NCBI GenBank assembly: GCA_030727085.1
Contig: JANRCF010000018.1
Coordinates: 1 to 5,878, forward strand
From: Alphaproteobacteria bacterium
GTDB lineage: Bacteria; Pseudomonadota; Alphaproteobacteria; Paracaedibacterales; CAIOTO01
DNA length: 5,878 nt
Direction of reading: 5' to 3'
Shown: piece after piece, positions 4,295 through 5,878 of the stretch
How the letters are laid out: the number at the start of each line of letters is the position of its first letter
Position numbering within the stretch: position 1 is the stretch's first letter
The notes under the pieces: generated by a model
The model's input: only the letters and a program-made list of their open reading frames with translations
Database searches by the model: none
What the model was told of the DNA's origin: nothing
Position numbers and translations under genes: made by a program

Positions 4295-5878
4295 ATGCCA
4301 AATACAACAAAAACACGCACCTTCTGGATGGATCTTTTCTGGCTAACTTTATTGTTCGCCCCTATCTATTTCCTTTTTCTTGGCAATCGCCCTTTTGCCA
4401 CACCCGATGAGGCACGCTACGTTGAAATCCCCCGTGAGATGCTGGCAACAGGCGACTGGATAACGCCGCGTCTTAATGGTGTAAAATACTTTGAAAAGCC
4501 GCCCCTGCTTTATTGGATCGAAGCCGTGTTTCAATACACGTTCGGTCTCAAAGAATGGGCAATGCGACTACCAATTGTTTTGTTTGGCCTTACAGGAATT
4601 CTTAGCACATACGCATTCGGACAACGCGTTTTCAGTCGACAAGCTGCGCTTTACGCAGCATTCGTATTAGGTTCTTCCTGCATTTATTTTGTCATGTCAC
4701 GTCTGATTATTTTGGATATGGCGGTCAGCCTTTTTGTAACACTTAGCCTTTTTTGTTTCTACATCGCACAACAAGAAACTACGATAAAAAAACGTCGTTT
4801 ATTCAATGCCATGTTCACAATCGATTGTGCTTTAGGTGTTCTCACAAAAGGTATTATGGCGCTTGCTGTGCCGGGTGTAGTTATCATTTTATGGGCAACA
4901 TACAGCCGTCGCTGGCGCGCGATTTTCCCAGCTTATTTGCCATCAAATCTTGCACTATTTTTGATCATCGCTGCACCTTGGCACATCTTAGCGTCGCTTA
5001 AAACACCCGAGTTTGCGTATAAATATTTTATTGTTGAGCACGTATTACGTTATGCAACGACTATTCATTTACGTCATCAACCTGTTTGGTTTTTTATCCC
5101 CATCCTCATTGGTGGCTTTATACCATGGAGTGCACTTTTTGTACCCGCTTTTCTAAAGGCATTTCATGATCGATATATGCACGTGAATGCATTTTTGTTA
5201 ATCTGGACAGCATTTGTTTTTGTTTTCTTTTCGCTATCACAATCAAAACTTATCCCTTATATACTCCCCCTATTCCCGCCAATCGCATTATTACTTGGAA
5301 ACCTTATTAATGAGTGGCTAACAAAAGGCTCACCTTACAAATGGCCACTTAAACATGTTTGCTGGTTAAGTTTTTTATGTGGTATTGCTGCATGGCAAGC
5401 ACATCGGTTCTTTCCTGAATTGACAACAAACAAAGCAGCTTTAGTCCCTTATGTAAAAGCGTTATCATTATGCTTTTTTGCCATCGCATCATGCTCCCTA
5501 CCCTTTGGCTTATCAGGACGGTATCTAACAAAATTGAAAAGTCGTTACATATTTCCTCTTTTGAAAAATAATCTAGGGATACGATTGTTTGGTGTGTTCC
5601 TTGCAAGTTTGTCTATTTTATTGGTGTTAATTCCTGCATCACCGCATATTCAACGACCATCACTCAATACACTTGTGAAAACAGCATTGTCACAAAGAAA
5701 GCCTGGTGAATTGTTAACAAGCTATATGGCCTACTTTCAGGATCTTCCCGTTTATGCAAATGAGGTTGTAACGGTCGTTGACGCAAAAGGGGAACTGGAA
5801 TTTGGTACAACCATCGAAGACACACGTTCCTGGATGATGTCACGTGAAGATTTTAAAAAGCGGCTTGAAGGGAATAAA
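4295..5878 (+). CDS. ArnT/PMT-type integral membrane glycosyltransferase, 3' end missing (528 codons seen)
   Basis: The frame is open to the window edge with no stop. Members of this superfamily use polyprenyl-phosphate sugars and transfer the sugar on the periplasmic side; ArnT adds 4-amino-4-deoxy-L-arabinose to lipid A, while others glycosylate proteins or different lipids. After a first membrane helix (about 13-30) comes the first periplasmic loop with the catalytic-type acidic motif TPDEARYVEIPREM (36-49; D38, E39) and then GDWITPRLNG (53-62) and YFEKPPLLYW (65-74), a hallmark block. A second acidic site is D141 in RLIILDM (136-142). LTKG (183-186) and SQSKLIPYILPLFPP (315-329) are further family blocks. 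Around a dozen hydrophobic segments run to about 448, followed by a soluble C-terminal portion, presumably periplasmic. ArnT is about 550 residues, so a few dozen are probably missing. ATG 4295 is the first in frame after a stop at 4283-4285; no good ribosome binding site precedes it. It starts 32 bases after the Fe-S gene and could be read through from that operon. The sugar and acceptor cannot be told from sequence, so I give no gene symbol. Confidence 0.88.
   Translation, partial: MPNTTKTRTFWMDLFWLTLLFAPIYFLFLGNRPFATPDEARYVEIPREMLATGDWITPRLNGVKYFEKPPLLYWIEAVFQYTFGLKEWAMRLPIVLFGLTGILSTYAFGQRVFSRQAALYAAFVLGSSCIYFVMSRLIILDMAVSLFVTLSLFCFYIAQQETTIKKRRLFNAMFTIDCALGVLTKGIMALAVPGVVIILWATYSRRWRAIFPAYLPSNLALFLIIAAPWHILASLKTPEFAYKYFIVEHVLRYATTIHLRHQPVWFFIPILIGGFIPWSALFVPAFLKAFHDRYMHVNAFLLIWTAFVFVFFSLSQSKLIPYILPLFPPIALLLGNLINEWLTKGSPYKWPLKHVCWLSFLCGIAAWQAHRFFPELTTNKAALVPYVKALSLCFFAIASCSLPFGLSGRYLTKLKSRYIFPLLKNNLGIRLFGVFLASLSILLVLIPASPHIQRPSLNTLVKTALSQRKPGELLTSYMAYFQDLPVYANEVVTVVDAKGELEFGTTIEDTRSWMMSREDFKKRLEGNK

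Noticed and set aside
4753..5001. An 82-residue plus-strand frame within the glycosyltransferase gene
   Set aside because: It overlaps the well-supported frame running from 4295 to the window end and shows no motif of its own.
5349..5606. An 85-residue antisense frame within the glycosyltransferase gene
   Set aside because: It is a shadow of a well-supported membrane protein frame with conserved family blocks upstream and no sign of its own signals.

Overview
The window comes from a bacterial chromosome. All supported genes lie on the plus strand. It reads as a moderately AT-rich, probably host-associated proteobacterium. An alphaproteobacterium of the Holosporales/Rickettsiales sort is my best guess. 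That rests on the pairing of a short rubrerythrin with a heterodisulfide-reductase-like Fe-S protein, which I recall as common in Alphaproteobacteria, on the style of PrmC (LDPRMDSE instead of the usual PRPETE), and on the low G+C. No ribosomal RNA or other strong taxonomic marker is present, so this is inference.

Layout. (1) 11-856: prmC, the methyltransferase that modifies translation release factors, complete. (2) 857-1122: an AT-rich intergenic region of about 265 bases with no convincing gene. Its 3' end holds a candidate promoter with a small perfect palindrome inside it and a direct repeat. (3) 1123-2361: a gene of 412 codons for an exported protein I cannot assign firmly. Its second half resembles a HIT/GalT-type nucleotide-binding fold with most of the catalytic histidine motif lost. 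This gene is clearly more AT-rich than the genes downstream. (4) 2362-2471: an intergenic region with a candidate promoter and a weak Fur/PerR-like AT-rich box. (5) 2472-4262: a two-gene unit, rubrerythrin followed 12 bases later by a GlpC/HdrD-like Fe-S protein whose ribosome binding site overlaps the rubrerythrin stop codon. (6) 4295-5878: an ArnT/PMT-type membrane glycosyltransferase, cut off by the window end.

How the genes work together. Rubrerythrin is a di-iron peroxidase that needs electrons, and the Fe-S protein is a plausible electron-transfer partner, so 2472-4262 looks like a peroxide-defence module. The glycosyltransferase follows closely enough to share a transcript, but its envelope role is unrelated. 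prmC and the exported protein look like independent units. No RNA genes, mobile elements, CRISPR arrays or clear intrinsic terminators were found. The least ordinary element is the exported, HIT-like but apparently catalytically degenerate protein at 1123-2361.
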